DNA from: Saccharothrix sp. NRRL B-16314
GTDB taxonomy: Bacteria > Actinomycetota > Actinomycetes > Mycobacteriales > Pseudonocardiaceae
Length of the DNA: 64,000 nt
Assembly (NCBI RefSeq): GCF_000716595.1
Contig: NZ_JNXC01000016.1
Coordinates: forward strand, 62,001-126,000
Direction of reading: 5' to 3'
This document shows, piece after piece, positions 25,326 through 33,157 of the stretch; position 1 is the stretch's first letter; each line of letters begins with the position of its first letter. The notes under the pieces are model-generated. The model had not been told where the DNA came from. It made no database searches and saw nothing but the letters and a program-made list of their open reading frames with translations. The position numbers and the translations under genes were made by a program.

Positions 25326-28300
25326 ATGGCACGCCGCAAGACCCCCACGACCAGGGTCGACCCGTCCGCCTTCGACCGCGCGGGCGCCCAGGTCTTCGAC
25401 AACTCGCTCACCACCGAGATCGAGGACTCGTACCTCGAGTACGCCTACTCGGTGATCCACTCGCGGGCGCTGCCCGACGCGCGGGACGGCCTCAAGCCGG
25501 TGCACCGCCGCATCCTCTTCTCGATGAACGAGCAGGGCTACCGCCCGACCAGCGCGTACGTGAAGTCGTCCCGCGTGGTCGGCGACTGCTTCGTGCGCGG
25601 CGCGCTCGTGTCCACGCCGGAGGGCCTGCGGCCGATCGAGGACGTCGAGGTGGGCGACCGGGTGCTGGACGGGCGGGGCGAGCCGGTGGCGGTGAACGCC
25701 GTGTACGAGAACCCGGTGTCCGACCTGGTCCGCGTCACCTGGTCCGACGGCCACTCGATGCTCGTCACGCCCGGCCAGCGGTTCCGCACGCGCGACGGCT
25801 CGGCCGACCGGTGGACCGACGCCTGTGACCTCGCCGGCGCCCGCACGGTGGGTTTCGCCGGCGAACGGCACGCGAACCTCCTCGCCGACGGCGACTCGTC
25901 CGGTTACGTGCTGGGCCTGGTCGCGGCGTCCGGTGACGTGCTCGCCGACGGGCGGGTGCGGCTGGAACTGGCCGACGTCGACCCGATCGACATCGCGCAC
26001 GGCTGGGCCATCGCGCACGACGTGACCGTGGCGCGCGACAAGGTCGAGACGGACGAGCGGGTCCGCCACACCCTCACCTTCGCCCGCCACGCGGGCCTCG
26101 AAGCGGCGGTCGCCGGTCGGTACGACGCGGTGCTCCGCCACCGCTCGGCCTGGACGCCGTTCCTGGCGGGCCTGTTCACCGCGTGCGGCTACGTCCGCGA
26201 CGGCCGCGAGATCGTCCTGCCCGGCGGTGAACCCGAGTACGCCGTGCTCGCCGACTCCGGCCTCCGCACCCGCCGTGACGCCGGCTTCCTGACCGTCGCC
26301 GGCCGTGACGCCGCCGCGCTGGCCGTGGCGCTGCTGCGCTGGACCGGCGTCGGTCCGCGCCAGGACGGCCTGGTCCAGGTCATCCGCAACGCCCGGCACG
26401 CCACCGAGGCGCCGTTCCCGCAGGTGGTGTCGGTGGAGCCGGTCGCGCCGGACACCACGTACGACATCCAGGTCGCCAGTGACGAGCACGCGTTCGTGGT
26501 GAGCGGTTTCGTCGTGCACAACTGCATGGGCAAGTACCACCCCCACGGCGACACGGCGATCTACGACGCGATGGTCCGGCTGGCCCAGGACTTCTCGCTG
26601 AACGCGCCGCTGGTCGACGGGCACGGCAACTTCGGCTCCCCGGACGACGGACCGGCGGCCTCGCGGTACACGGAAGCACGGATGTCGCCCGCGGCGATGT
26701 TGCTGGTCGGCGAGCTGGACGAGGAGACCGTCGACTTCCGGCCCAACTACGACGGTTCGCTGCAAGAGCCGACGGTGCTGCCCGCCGCGTTCCCGAACCT
26801 GCTGGTCAACGGCACGTCGGGGATCGCGGTCGGGATGGCGACGAACATGATCCCGCACAACCTGGCCGAGGTGGTCGCGGCGGCGCGGCACCTGGTGACG
26901 CACCCGGACGCCACGCTGGACAAGCTGATGGAGTTCATCCCGGGCCCGGACCTGCCGACGGGCGGGGTGCTGCTCGGGCTGGACGAGGTGCGCAAGGCGT
27001 ACGAGACCGGGCGCGGTGTGGTGCGGATGCGGGCCAAGGTGGAGACCGGGCTGCTGGAGGGCAGCCGGGGTCGGCAGGCGATCACGGTCACCGAGCTGCC
27101 GTACGGCGTCGGGCCGGAGAAGATCATCGAGAAGATCACCGACGAGGTGACCAAGTCGAAGCGGCTGACCGGCATCTCCGACGTCAAGGACCTCACCGAC
27201 CGCGAGAACGGCACGCGTGTCGTCATCGAGTGCAAGGTCGGGGTGAACCCGCAGGCGCTGCTGTCGGACCTGTACCGGTTGACGCCGATGGAGCAGTCGT
27301 TCGGCATCAACAACCTGGTGCTGGTCGAGGGCCAGCCGCGGACGCTGGGGCTGAAGGCGCTGCTGGAGGTGTTCCTCAAGCACCGCTACGAGGTCGTCAC
27401 CCGGCGCACCAGGTTCCGCCGGCGCAAGCGCGAGGACCGGTTGCACCTGGTCGAGGGCCTGCTGCGGGCGCTGCTGGACATCGACAAGGTGATCAAGCTC
27501 ATCCGGGGCAGCGAGAACGCCGCCGCCGCGAAGGAGGGCTTGATGAAGACCTTCGAGCTCTCCGAGATCCAGGCGACGTACATCCTCGACACGCCGCTGC
27601 GCCGGCTGACCCGGTACGACTCGCTGGAGTTGGAGGCGGAGCAGGAGAAGCTGCGCAACGAGATCGCCGAGCTGAGCAAGATCCTGGACGACCCGGCCGT
27701 GCTGAAGAAGGTCGTGTCGACGGAGCTGGCGAAGGTGGCCAAGGACCTCCAGCAGGAGCGCCGGACCACGCTGCTGGACGGTGACCTGAAGGAGGTGCTG
27801 GCGGCGTCGAAGCCGGCCGGGCCGCTGGAGGTCGCCGACGACCCGTGCCAGGTGGTGCTGTCCGCGACGGGCCTGGTGGCGCGCACGGCGGCCGAGTCGG
27901 AGGAGGCGTCGGAGGCGCGCCGCCGCAACGGGCGGACGAAGCACGACGCGGTGGCGGCGACGGTGCACACGACGGCGCGTGGCCAGGTGCTGCTGGTGAC
28001 GAACCGGGGTCGCGCGTTCAAGACGGACGTGCTGCCGCTGCCGGTGCTGCCCGAGCAGAGCGGCACGGTGTCGTTGAGCGGGGGGATGGCGGCCAGTGAG
28101 CTGGTCGGCCTGGAGGCCGGTGAGAAGGTCGTGGGCATCGCGCCGCTGACCGACACGGAGTCGCCGGGGCTCGCGCTGGGCACGAGGCAGGGCACGGTGA
28201 AGGTGTGCGCGCCGGAGTGGCCGGTGCGGTCGGACGAGTTCGAGGTGATCACCCTCAAGGAGGGTGACGAGGTGGTCGGCGCGACGTGGCTGACCAGCGC

Positions 28301-28742
28301 GGACGAGACGTTGGTGTTCGTGACGTCGGAGGCGTCGCTGTTGCGGTACTCGGCGTCGTTGGTGCGTCCGCAGGGTTTGCGGGGCGGCGGCATGGCGGGT
28401 GTGAACGTGGGGTCGGACGCGGCGGTGGTGTTCTTCGGGGCCGTGCGCACGGACGACGACGAGCACGGTGAGCCGATGGTGGTGACGTCGACGGGGCAGA
28501 GCGTGAAGGTGACGCCGTTCGGCGCGTACCCGGCGAAGGGCCGGGCGACGGGTGGTGTGCGGGCGCACCGGTTCCTGAAGGGCGAGACGGCGTTGGCGCT
28601 GGCCTGGGTGGGGCCGAGGCCGGCGGGTGCGGCGGACAACGGGTCGCCGGTCGAGCTGCCCGCGGCGGATGAGCGGCGGGACGGTTCAGGGCACGCCCAC
28701 CCGGGTCCGGACGTGGTCGGGCACCTGATCGAACGGGACTGA
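25326..28742 (+). CDS. parC: type II topoisomerase A subunit (ParC/GyrA-like) containing an intein
   Basis: 1138 residues as translated, 826 after removal of a 312-residue intein (residues 88-399). The N-extein begins with the family sequence LEYAYSVIHSRALPDARDG. The C-extein resumes with CMGKYHPHGDTAIYDAM, has the DNA-cleaving Tyr in AASRYTEARM (Y448 before splicing, Y136 after), and continues to a beta-pinwheel C-terminal domain. I do not find a GyrA box (QRRGGKG-like), which favours ParC-type over gyrase. It pairs with ParE to cut and pass DNA duplexes. Function depends on splicing, since the intein interrupts the breakage-reunion domain just before the quinolone-resistance region. A tidy hairpin terminator follows. 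Confidence 0.92.
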   Translation: MARRKTPTTRVDPSAFDRAGAQVFDNSLTTEIEDSYLEYAYSVIHSRALPDARDGLKPVHRRILFSMNEQGYRPTSAYVKSSRVVGDCFVRGALVSTPEGLRPIEDVEVGDRVLDGRGEPVAVNAVYENPVSDLVRVTWSDGHSMLVTPGQRFRTRDGSADRWTDACDLAGARTVGFAGERHANLLADGDSSGYVLGLVAASGDVLADGRVRLELADVDPIDIAHGWAIAHDVTVARDKVETDERVRHTLTFARHAGLEAAVAGRYDAVLRHRSAWTPFLAGLFTACGYVRDGREIVLPGGEPEYAVLADSGLRTRRDAGFLTVAGRDAAALAVALLRWTGVGPRQDGLVQVIRNARHATEAPFPQVVSVEPVAPDTTYDIQVASDEHAFVVSGFVVHNCMGKYHPHGDTAIYDAMVRLAQDFSLNAPLVDGHGNFGSPDDGPAASRYTEARMSPAAMLLVGELDEETVDFRPNYDGSLQEPTVLPAAFPNLLVNGTSGIAVGMATNMIPHNLAEVVAAARHLVTHPDATLDKLMEFIPGPDLPTGGVLLGLDEVRKAYETGRGVVRMRAKVETGLLEGSRGRQAITVTELPYGVGPEKIIEKITDEVTKSKRLTGISDVKDLTDRENGTRVVIECKVGVNPQALLSDLYRLTPMEQSFGINNLVLVEGQPRTLGLKALLEVFLKHRYEVVTRRTRFRRRKREDRLHLVEGLLRALLDIDKVIKLIRGSENAAAAKEGLMKTFELSEIQATYILDTPLRRLTRYDSLELEAEQEKLRNEIAELSKILDDPAVLKKVVSTELAKVAKDLQQERRTTLLDGDLKEVLAASKPAGPLEVADDPCQVVLSATGLVARTAAESEEASEARRRNGRTKHDAVAATVHTTARGQVLLVTNRGRAFKTDVLPLPVLPEQSGTVSLSGGMAASELVGLEAGEKVVGIAPLTDTESPGLALGTRQGTVKVCAPEWPVRSDEFEVITLKEGDEVVGATWLTSADETLVFVTSEASLLRYSASLVRPQGLRGGGMAGVNVGSDAAVVFFGAVRTDDDEHGEPMVVTSTGQSVKVTPFGAYPAKGRATGGVRAHRFLKGETALALAWVGPRPAGAADNGSPVELPAADERRDGSGHAHPGPDVVGHLIERD
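25587..26522 (+). other. intein in parC with degenerate LAGLIDADG endonuclease
   Basis: 312 residues, Cys1 to Asn312. N-terminal splicing block A: CFVRGALVSTPEGLRPIEDV with VGDRVLD. Block B: GHSMLVTPGQRF, where the usual TxxH reads T61-P-G-Q64. Block F: YDIQVASDEHAFVV. Block G: VVHN before Cys+1. Between them are two helices shaped like LAGLIDADG: VLGLVAASG (108-116) and LAGLFTACG (193-201). The catalytic Asp before the last Gly is Ser in one and Cys in the other. It is inserted between GD and the conserved GKYHPHGD, equivalent to E. coli GyrA D72/V73, and the +1 residue is Cys where GyrA has Val. Protein splicing looks feasible; homing does not. Confidence 0.9.
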
Positions 28743-28752
28743 GTCACCGCAC

Positions 28753-28791
28753 CGCACCGCACCGCGCGGTGTGGTGCGGTGCGCGCTTTTT
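28753..28791 (+). terminator. Rho-independent terminator after parC
   Basis: CGCACCGCACC pairs with 28773-28783 across a 9-base loop and is followed by TTTTT at 28787-28791. The left arm is part of a run of four CACCG pentamers starting near 28746. Confidence 0.8.
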
Positions 28792-28851
28792 CTGCGAATG
28801 GCGTTGTCGCGTGTCACCCTGGATCTCAGACGGATCCGGGGGGATGCGCTT

Positions 28852-29589
28852 ATGTGGCTTTTCCGTTCACTGGGGTCGTGTCGGGTGGAATGCGAAGGGG
28901 AGGATGTTCCGCTCGGCACTCCGCAGGACAGGGTTGTGCTGGCGATGCTCGTGCTGCACGCCAATGAGGTGGTGTCGGTCGGTCGGATTTCCGACGAGCT
29001 GTGGGGTGATTCCCCGCCGGCGTCGGCGAGGGCCCAGCTCCACAGCATGGTGTTCCGGTTGCGCCGGCAGCTCGGCAGGACGCGGATCGCGACGGTGAGA
29101 CCGGGGTACGTGCTCCGGGCGACACCCGCCGAACTCGAAGTGGACCTGGTCCGGGACACCGTGGCGCACGCCCGGCGCCTGCTCGCGGCAGGCGACGTCG
29201 GGTCGGGCGCGGCGCGGCTGCGGGCGGCGCTGGAGCGGTGGCGGGGGCCGGTGCTGCCGGAACTGCGCTGCGCGGTCCACGTGGCGGACGGGCTGGAGGA
29301 GTTCCGGATGGTGGTGCTGGAGGAACGCGTGGACGCGGACCTGCTGCTCGGCCGGGACGCCGATCTCGTCGGCGAGCTGACCGGGTTGGTCGCCGAGCAC
29401 CCGCTGCGGGAACGGCTCCGGGCGCAGCTCATGACCGCGCTCGCGTCGTCCGGCCGGGTCGCCGACGCTTTGGACGTGTACGCGGCGTTCCGCCGGACGA
29501 TGGTCGGTGAGCTGGGCGTCGAGCCGTCGGATCGGCTCCGCGGCCTGCACTCCCGCATCCTGCGGGGCGAGGTCGCGGCGGCGTGGTAG
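28852..29589 (+). CDS. SARP-type regulator (winged helix plus BTAD)
   Basis: 245 residues from the ATG at 28852, with a GGGGGGA ribosome binding site. The N-terminal OmpR-like winged helix includes TPQDRVVLAMLVLHANEVVS, SARAQLHSMVFRLRRQLG and TVRPGYVLRA. The BTAD domain includes ALERWRGPVLPEL, LVGELTGLVAEHPLRERL and ALDVYAAFRRTMVGELGVEPS. This is the size of stand-alone SARPs (ActII-4, RedD), which activate antibiotic clusters by binding direct heptameric repeats. No biosynthetic cluster lies beside it, so its target is unknown. It is flanked by terminators on both sides. Confidence 0.87.
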   Translation: MWLFRSLGSCRVECEGEDVPLGTPQDRVVLAMLVLHANEVVSVGRISDELWGDSPPASARAQLHSMVFRLRRQLGRTRIATVRPGYVLRATPAELEVDLVRDTVAHARRLLAAGDVGSGAARLRAALERWRGPVLPELRCAVHVADGLEEFRMVVLEERVDADLLLGRDADLVGELTGLVAEHPLRERLRAQLMTALASSGRVADALDVYAAFRRTMVGELGVEPSDRLRGLHSRILRGEVAAAW

Positions 29590-29599
29590 TCGCTCGAAC

Positions 29600-29638
29600 A
29601 GGCTCACGGCCGGGTGTCGTGCACCCGGCCGTGAGCCT
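29600..29638. terminator. 17-bp bidirectional hairpin terminator
   Basis: AGGCTCACGGCCGGGTG pairs perfectly with 29622-29638 across a 5-base loop. It separates the SARP gene from the convergent I36-type gene. Confidence 0.8.
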
Positions 29639-29655
29639 TGTCCGCCCTGGTGGGA

Positions 29656-30078
29656 TCAGGGGCAGATGCGCAGCGACGTCACCCGGTTGCGGTCCTCGGG
29701 GAGGAGGTTGCCCTGGAAGCCGGGGCCCACGATGAAGATCAGGTTGTTGTAGCCGCCGGCGTCGTAGAAACACCAGTCCCGACTGGTGCGGTTCCACACG
29801 CTCTCGGTGTTGTTGTTCAGCCCGGTGGGGCCGCTCGAGTCGGCGAGGTCGCCGTCACCCGACGCGAAGTAGCCGTACGGCCGGCCGCCGTTCAGGTTGT
29901 TGAAGATGCACATCCGGGAGGTCGGGCAGTCGCTCCACGCCAGGGTGGAGACCGAATCGCCTTGAGCCGTGTAGGTGCGGACATCGGCGGCTGTGTCGTC
30001 GGTGGCGTTGGCGGGAGCGCTGAAGAGCGCCGCGGCGGCCACGACTCCGCCAAGCAACGTGAGAATCCTGCGAATCAC
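29656..30078 (-). CDS. secreted peptidase-inhibitor I36-like protein
   Basis: 140 residues. GTG 30078 is preferred because AAGGGGG is 7 bases upstream; the ATG at 30084 would leave only one or two bases. The signal peptide is RRILTLLGGVVAAAALFSAPANA. The mature part has two beta/gamma-crystallin-like repeats with paired Cys: CPTSRMCIFNNLNGGRPYGY with NTESVWNRTSRDWCFYDAGG, typical of I36 (SMPI-like) inhibitors of metalloproteases. An extracellular inhibitor role is inferred from the family. It reads in the same direction as the flavoprotein gene upstream, about 100 bases away. Confidence 0.75.
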   Translation of the reverse strand: MIRRILTLLGGVVAAAALFSAPANATDDTAADVRTYTAQGDSVSTLAWSDCPTSRMCIFNNLNGGRPYGYFASGDGDLADSSGPTGLNNNTESVWNRTSRDWCFYDAGGYNNLIFIVGPGFQGNLLPEDRNRVTSLRICP

Positions 30079-30178
30079 GATCATTCCCCCTTGTTGTCGT
30101 GCAGGCGTTGTGCCTGCGGACGAGAGTGGGGAATCTCGCTAAGTACTTTCTAACAGCAAACAGTGGTGGATCAAGGAA

Positions 30179-31240
30179 TCAGGCGCCCGCCTCCGGCTGC
30201 CGGCCGAGGAAGACCGGACCGTACCGCTCCAGGTTGGCGTTGGGGTGCAGGATCGCGTGCAGGTTGAGCGCGTGCACGTCCCGCTGGACGCGGTGCGGCG
30301 CCGGGCCGTCGGCGCCGAGGACGTCGACCGCGTCCCTGGCCCGCAGGCAGGCCTCGCCGAGGTCCCGGCGCACCCCGGCGTGGTCCTCCGGCGTCCACTT
30401 CTCGCCGCCGGCCGCCTTGAGGTCGACCACGGCGGCGGTGCGCCTGGAGTGGAACTCGGCCTCGTCGGCGAGCACCGTGGCCTCGCGGATGCGAGCCGGG
30501 ATCGCGGGCGGGACCGCCGCGTACGCCTCCACCGCCGCGCGGGCCAGGCCGACGGCGGGCGCGCTGACCGTGGCGCAGGCCGCGGGCATGAACGGCGCGC
30601 GGAACATCGGTGCGGAGGCGTCCGGGTGCGCCCGGAGCACCGGGGCCAGGCGCAGCACCCGTTCGGCGGGCACGAACAGGTCCTTCGCCACGGTGGTGAC
30701 GCTGCCGGTCGCACGCAGGCCGGTGGTGTGCCAGTCGTCCACGACGTCCAGGTCGACCAGGGGGATCGCCAACGCCACCGGCACCCGGTCCGGGGTGAGG
30801 ATGGCGGCGTTGGTGGTCCAGTGGCTCTGCGCCGCCGCCGTGGTGAACGCCCACCGCCCGTTGACCAGCACCCCGCCGCCGACCGGCTCGGCCGTCGCGG
30901 TGGGGCTGAGGATGCCGGTGATCCGCACGTCCCGCTTGGCGAAGACCTCCTGCCGGACCTCGTCCGGGAACTGGCCGACCACCCAGGTGGAGATGGCCCA
31001 CACCGCGGCCGTCCACGCCGCCGACCCGTCACCGCGGGCCAGTTCGGCGACGACCTCGACCACCGTCGTCAGGTCCGCCTCGTGCCCGCCGTGCGCCGCC
31101 GGGACGCGAAGGCGCAGCACACCGGCGTCGGCCATGGCCTCCAGCGCGCCTTCGTGCAGCCTCCGGTGCTCGTCACCCCAGGCGGCGTGGGCGCGCAGGA
31201 CCGGGACGATGTCCGCGGCGCGCCGGACCAGCTCGTGCAC
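30179..31240 (-). CDS. acyl-CoA dehydrogenase-like flavin monooxygenase
   Basis: 353 residues from GTG 31240 (VHELVRRAADIVPVL), with GGGGGAGG upstream. The fold follows the acyl-CoA dehydrogenase family (MADAGVLRLRVPAAHGG, GDGSAAWTAAV, VNGRWAFTTAAAQSHW, VDDWHTTGLRATGS). I do not see the catalytic Glu region of true dehydrogenases. The form resembles reduced-flavin-dependent hydroxylases (HsaA/DszC group). It is divergent from a luciferase-like oxygenase and flavin reductase, which could supply reduced flavin. The substrate is unknown. Confidence 0.77.
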   Translation of the reverse strand: MHELVRRAADIVPVLRAHAAWGDEHRRLHEGALEAMADAGVLRLRVPAAHGGHEADLTTVVEVVAELARGDGSAAWTAAVWAISTWVVGQFPDEVRQEVFAKRDVRITGILSPTATAEPVGGGVLVNGRWAFTTAAAQSHWTTNAAILTPDRVPVALAIPLVDLDVVDDWHTTGLRATGSVTTVAKDLFVPAERVLRLAPVLRAHPDASAPMFRAPFMPAACATVSAPAVGLARAAVEAYAAVPPAIPARIREATVLADEAEFHSRRTAAVVDLKAAGGEKWTPEDHAGVRRDLGEACLRARDAVDVLGADGPAPHRVQRDVHALNLHAILHPNANLERYGPVFLGRQPEAGA

Positions 31241-31340
31241 CGTGCCTCCCCCATCGGTGACCCGTGTGACACACCTTGGCGTGGCCCGCGCCACCAGACA
31301 ACACCGGAATAGTCCCGGGGTGCGGTACCGTTGTGACAGT

Positions 31341-31358
31341 TAGTTGAAAGTACAACTA
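31341..31358. promoter_or_regulatory. TAGTTG-N6-CAACTA operator-like palindrome
   Basis: TAGTTGAAAGTACAACTA has 6-bp perfect arms and lies 18 bp before the start of the luciferase-like gene. Such TTGA/TCAA-type palindromes are common for MarR-family and related redox regulators. No regulator gene is adjacent. Confidence 0.45.
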
Positions 31359-31376
31359 CCTGGACGAGGAGTGGCC

Positions 31377-32450
31377 ATGCAGTTCGGTGTCTTCACCGTC
31401 GGCGACGTGACGCCCGACCCCACCACGGGCCGGACGCCGACCGAGGCCGAGCGCATCAAGGCCATGGTCGCGATCGCGCTGAAGGCCGAAGAGGTCGGCC
31501 TGGACGTGTTCGCGACGGGCGAGCACCACAACCCGCCGTTCGTGCCGTCGTCGCCGACCACCATGCTCGGCTACATCGCGGCACGCACCGAGCGGCTGGT
31601 CCTGTCGACCGCCACCACGCTGATCACCACCAACGACCCGGTGAAGATCGCCGAGGACTACGCGATGCTCCAGCACCTGGCCGACGGCCGGGTGGACCTG
31701 ATCATGGGGCGGGGGAACACCGGCCCGGTGTACCCCTGGTTCGGGCGCGACATCCGCGACGGCATCGACCTGGCGATCGAGAACTACGCCCTGCTGCGCC
31801 GGTTGTGGCGCGAGGACGTCGTGGACTGGGAGGGCAAGCACCGCACGCCGCTCCAGTCGTTCACCTCGACCCCGCGCCCGCTCGACGACGTGCCGCCGTT
31901 CGTGTGGCACGGCTCGATCCGCAGCCCCGAGATCGCCGAGCAGGCCGCCTACTACGGCGACGGCTTCTTCGCCAACCACATCTTCTGGCCCAAGGAGCAC
32001 TTCCAGCGGCTGATCACCTTCTACCGCGAGCGCTTCGAGCACTACGGGCACGGCGCGGCGCACCAGGCGATCGTCGGCCTCGGCGGCCAGGTGTTCATGC
32101 GCCGCAACTCGCAGGACGCGGTGCGCGAGTTCCGGCCGTACTTCGACAACGCCCCGGTGTACGGGCACGGCCCGTCGCTGGAGGAGTTCACCTCGCAGAC
32201 GCCGCTGACCGTCGGCAGCCCGCAGGAGGTCATCGACAAGACGCTGACGTTCCGGCAGCACTTCGGCGACTACCAGCGGCAGCTGTTCCTGATGGACCAC
32301 GCGGGCCTGCCGCTGAAGACGGTGCTGGAGCAGCTCGACCACCTCGGCGAGATCGTGCCGACGCTGCGCCGCGAGTTCGCCGTCGGCAGGCCGGCGGACG
32401 TGCCGGAGGCCCCGACCCACGCTTCGATGCTGAAGGCAGGTGTGCGATGA
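31377..32450 (+). CDS. LLM-class flavin-dependent oxidoreductase (CE1758 family)
   Basis: 357 residues from ATG 31377, with GAGGAG 6 bases upstream. It is a luciferase-like monooxygenase: QFGVFTVGDVTPDP, GLDVFATGEHHNPPFVPSSP, ATTLITTNDPVKIAEDYAML, DLIMGRGNTGPVYPWFG. It uses reduced flavin and oxygen to oxidise an unknown organic substrate. Its stop overlaps the start of an FMN reductase (ATGA), the two-component arrangement known as the CE1758/CE1759 pair. It is probably controlled through the palindrome upstream. Confidence 0.88.
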   Translation: MQFGVFTVGDVTPDPTTGRTPTEAERIKAMVAIALKAEEVGLDVFATGEHHNPPFVPSSPTTMLGYIAARTERLVLSTATTLITTNDPVKIAEDYAMLQHLADGRVDLIMGRGNTGPVYPWFGRDIRDGIDLAIENYALLRRLWREDVVDWEGKHRTPLQSFTSTPRPLDDVPPFVWHGSIRSPEIAEQAAYYGDGFFANHIFWPKEHFQRLITFYRERFEHYGHGAAHQAIVGLGGQVFMRRNSQDAVREFRPYFDNAPVYGHGPSLEEFTSQTPLTVGSPQEVIDKTLTFRQHFGDYQRQLFLMDHAGLPLKTVLEQLDHLGEIVPTLRREFAVGRPADVPEAPTHASMLKAGVR

Positions 32451-33037
32451 CCGGCGGCACGACGACGACGCTCGCCGTCGTGCAGGCGGGGCTCGGGTCG
32501 CCGTCGTCCACGCAGTTGCTGGCGACCCGGCTGGCCGAGGGCGTCGAGCGGTTCGTGCCCGGTCTGGAGGTGCGCACGGTGCACCTCCGGGACCTGGCGC
32601 GGGACATCGCGGACAACCTGGTCACCGGGTTCCCGAGCGCACGACTGCGCGAGTCGGTGGAGTCGGTGGTCGGCGCGGACGGGCTGATCGCGGTGACGCC
32701 GACGTTCAACGCGTCCTTCAGCGGCCTGTTCAAGTCGTTCGTGGACGTGCTGGAGCCGGAGTCCCTGGCGGGCAAGCCGGTCCTGGTCGGCGCGACCGGC
32801 GGCACCGAGCGCCACTCGCTGGTGCTCGACCACGCGCTGCGGCCGTTGTTCGCCTACATGCGGGCGATCGTGGTGCCGACCGGTGTGTACGCGGCGTCGT
32901 CCGACTGGGGCGCGGAGGGACTGCCCGGCCGCGTCGACCGCGCCGCCGGTGAGCTGGCGGACCTGCTCGCCGGCCGAGCGGCCACCAAGCCGGAAGAGCG
33001 GTTCGTGCCGTTCGAGGAGTTGCTCGCCGGACGGTGA
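32447..33037 (+). CDS. NADPH-dependent FMN reductase (CE1759 family)
   Basis: 196 residues starting at the ATG that overlaps the upstream stop. Flavodoxin-like fold: LAVVQAGLGSPSSTQLLATR (FMN phosphate loop), GLIAVTPTFNASFSGLFKSF, KPVLVGATGGTERHS. It would reduce FMN for the luciferase-like enzyme encoded just before it. Its stop codon lies inside the first unit of a 14-bp tandem repeat. Confidence 0.87.
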   Translation: MTGGTTTTLAVVQAGLGSPSSTQLLATRLAEGVERFVPGLEVRTVHLRDLARDIADNLVTGFPSARLRESVESVVGADGLIAVTPTFNASFSGLFKSFVDVLEPESLAGKPVLVGATGGTERHSLVLDHALRPLFAYMRAIVVPTGVYAASSDWGAEGLPGRVDRAAGELADLLAGRAATKPEERFVPFEELLAGR

Positions 33038-33102
33038 GGTCCGGACGGTCAGGTCCGGAGGGTGCGGTCCGGAGGGTGAGGTTCGGACGGTGAGGTCGGT
33101 GC
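33033..33102. repeat. 14-bp imperfect tandem repeat, five units
   Basis: Units GGTGAGGTCCGGAC, GGTCAGGTCCGGAG, GGTGCGGTCCGGAG, GGTGAGGTTCGGAC and a diverged fifth unit run head to tail from the end of the FMN reductase gene. Four units differ by one or two bases. The array could act as a spacer; I see no good hairpin. Confidence 0.7.
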
Positions 33103-33157
33103 GGGGAGGCGGAAATGGACCTGACCGGCGGTCGGGGTGCCGCATAGGGTTCGGTCC

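Noticed and set aside
25170..28568. 1132-codon minus-strand frame
   Set aside because: Antisense to parC, the same type of shadow.
23255..28742. Calling the pair gyrB-gyrA
   Set aside because: I do not see a GyrA box in the A subunit C-terminus, and no dnaN/recF-type neighbours are present; a ParEC-type second enzyme fits better, though certainty needs a tree.
28741..28791. CACCG pentamer run as a repeat array or CRISPR-like element
   Set aside because: The units form the left arm of a terminator hairpin with a T-tract; no spacers.
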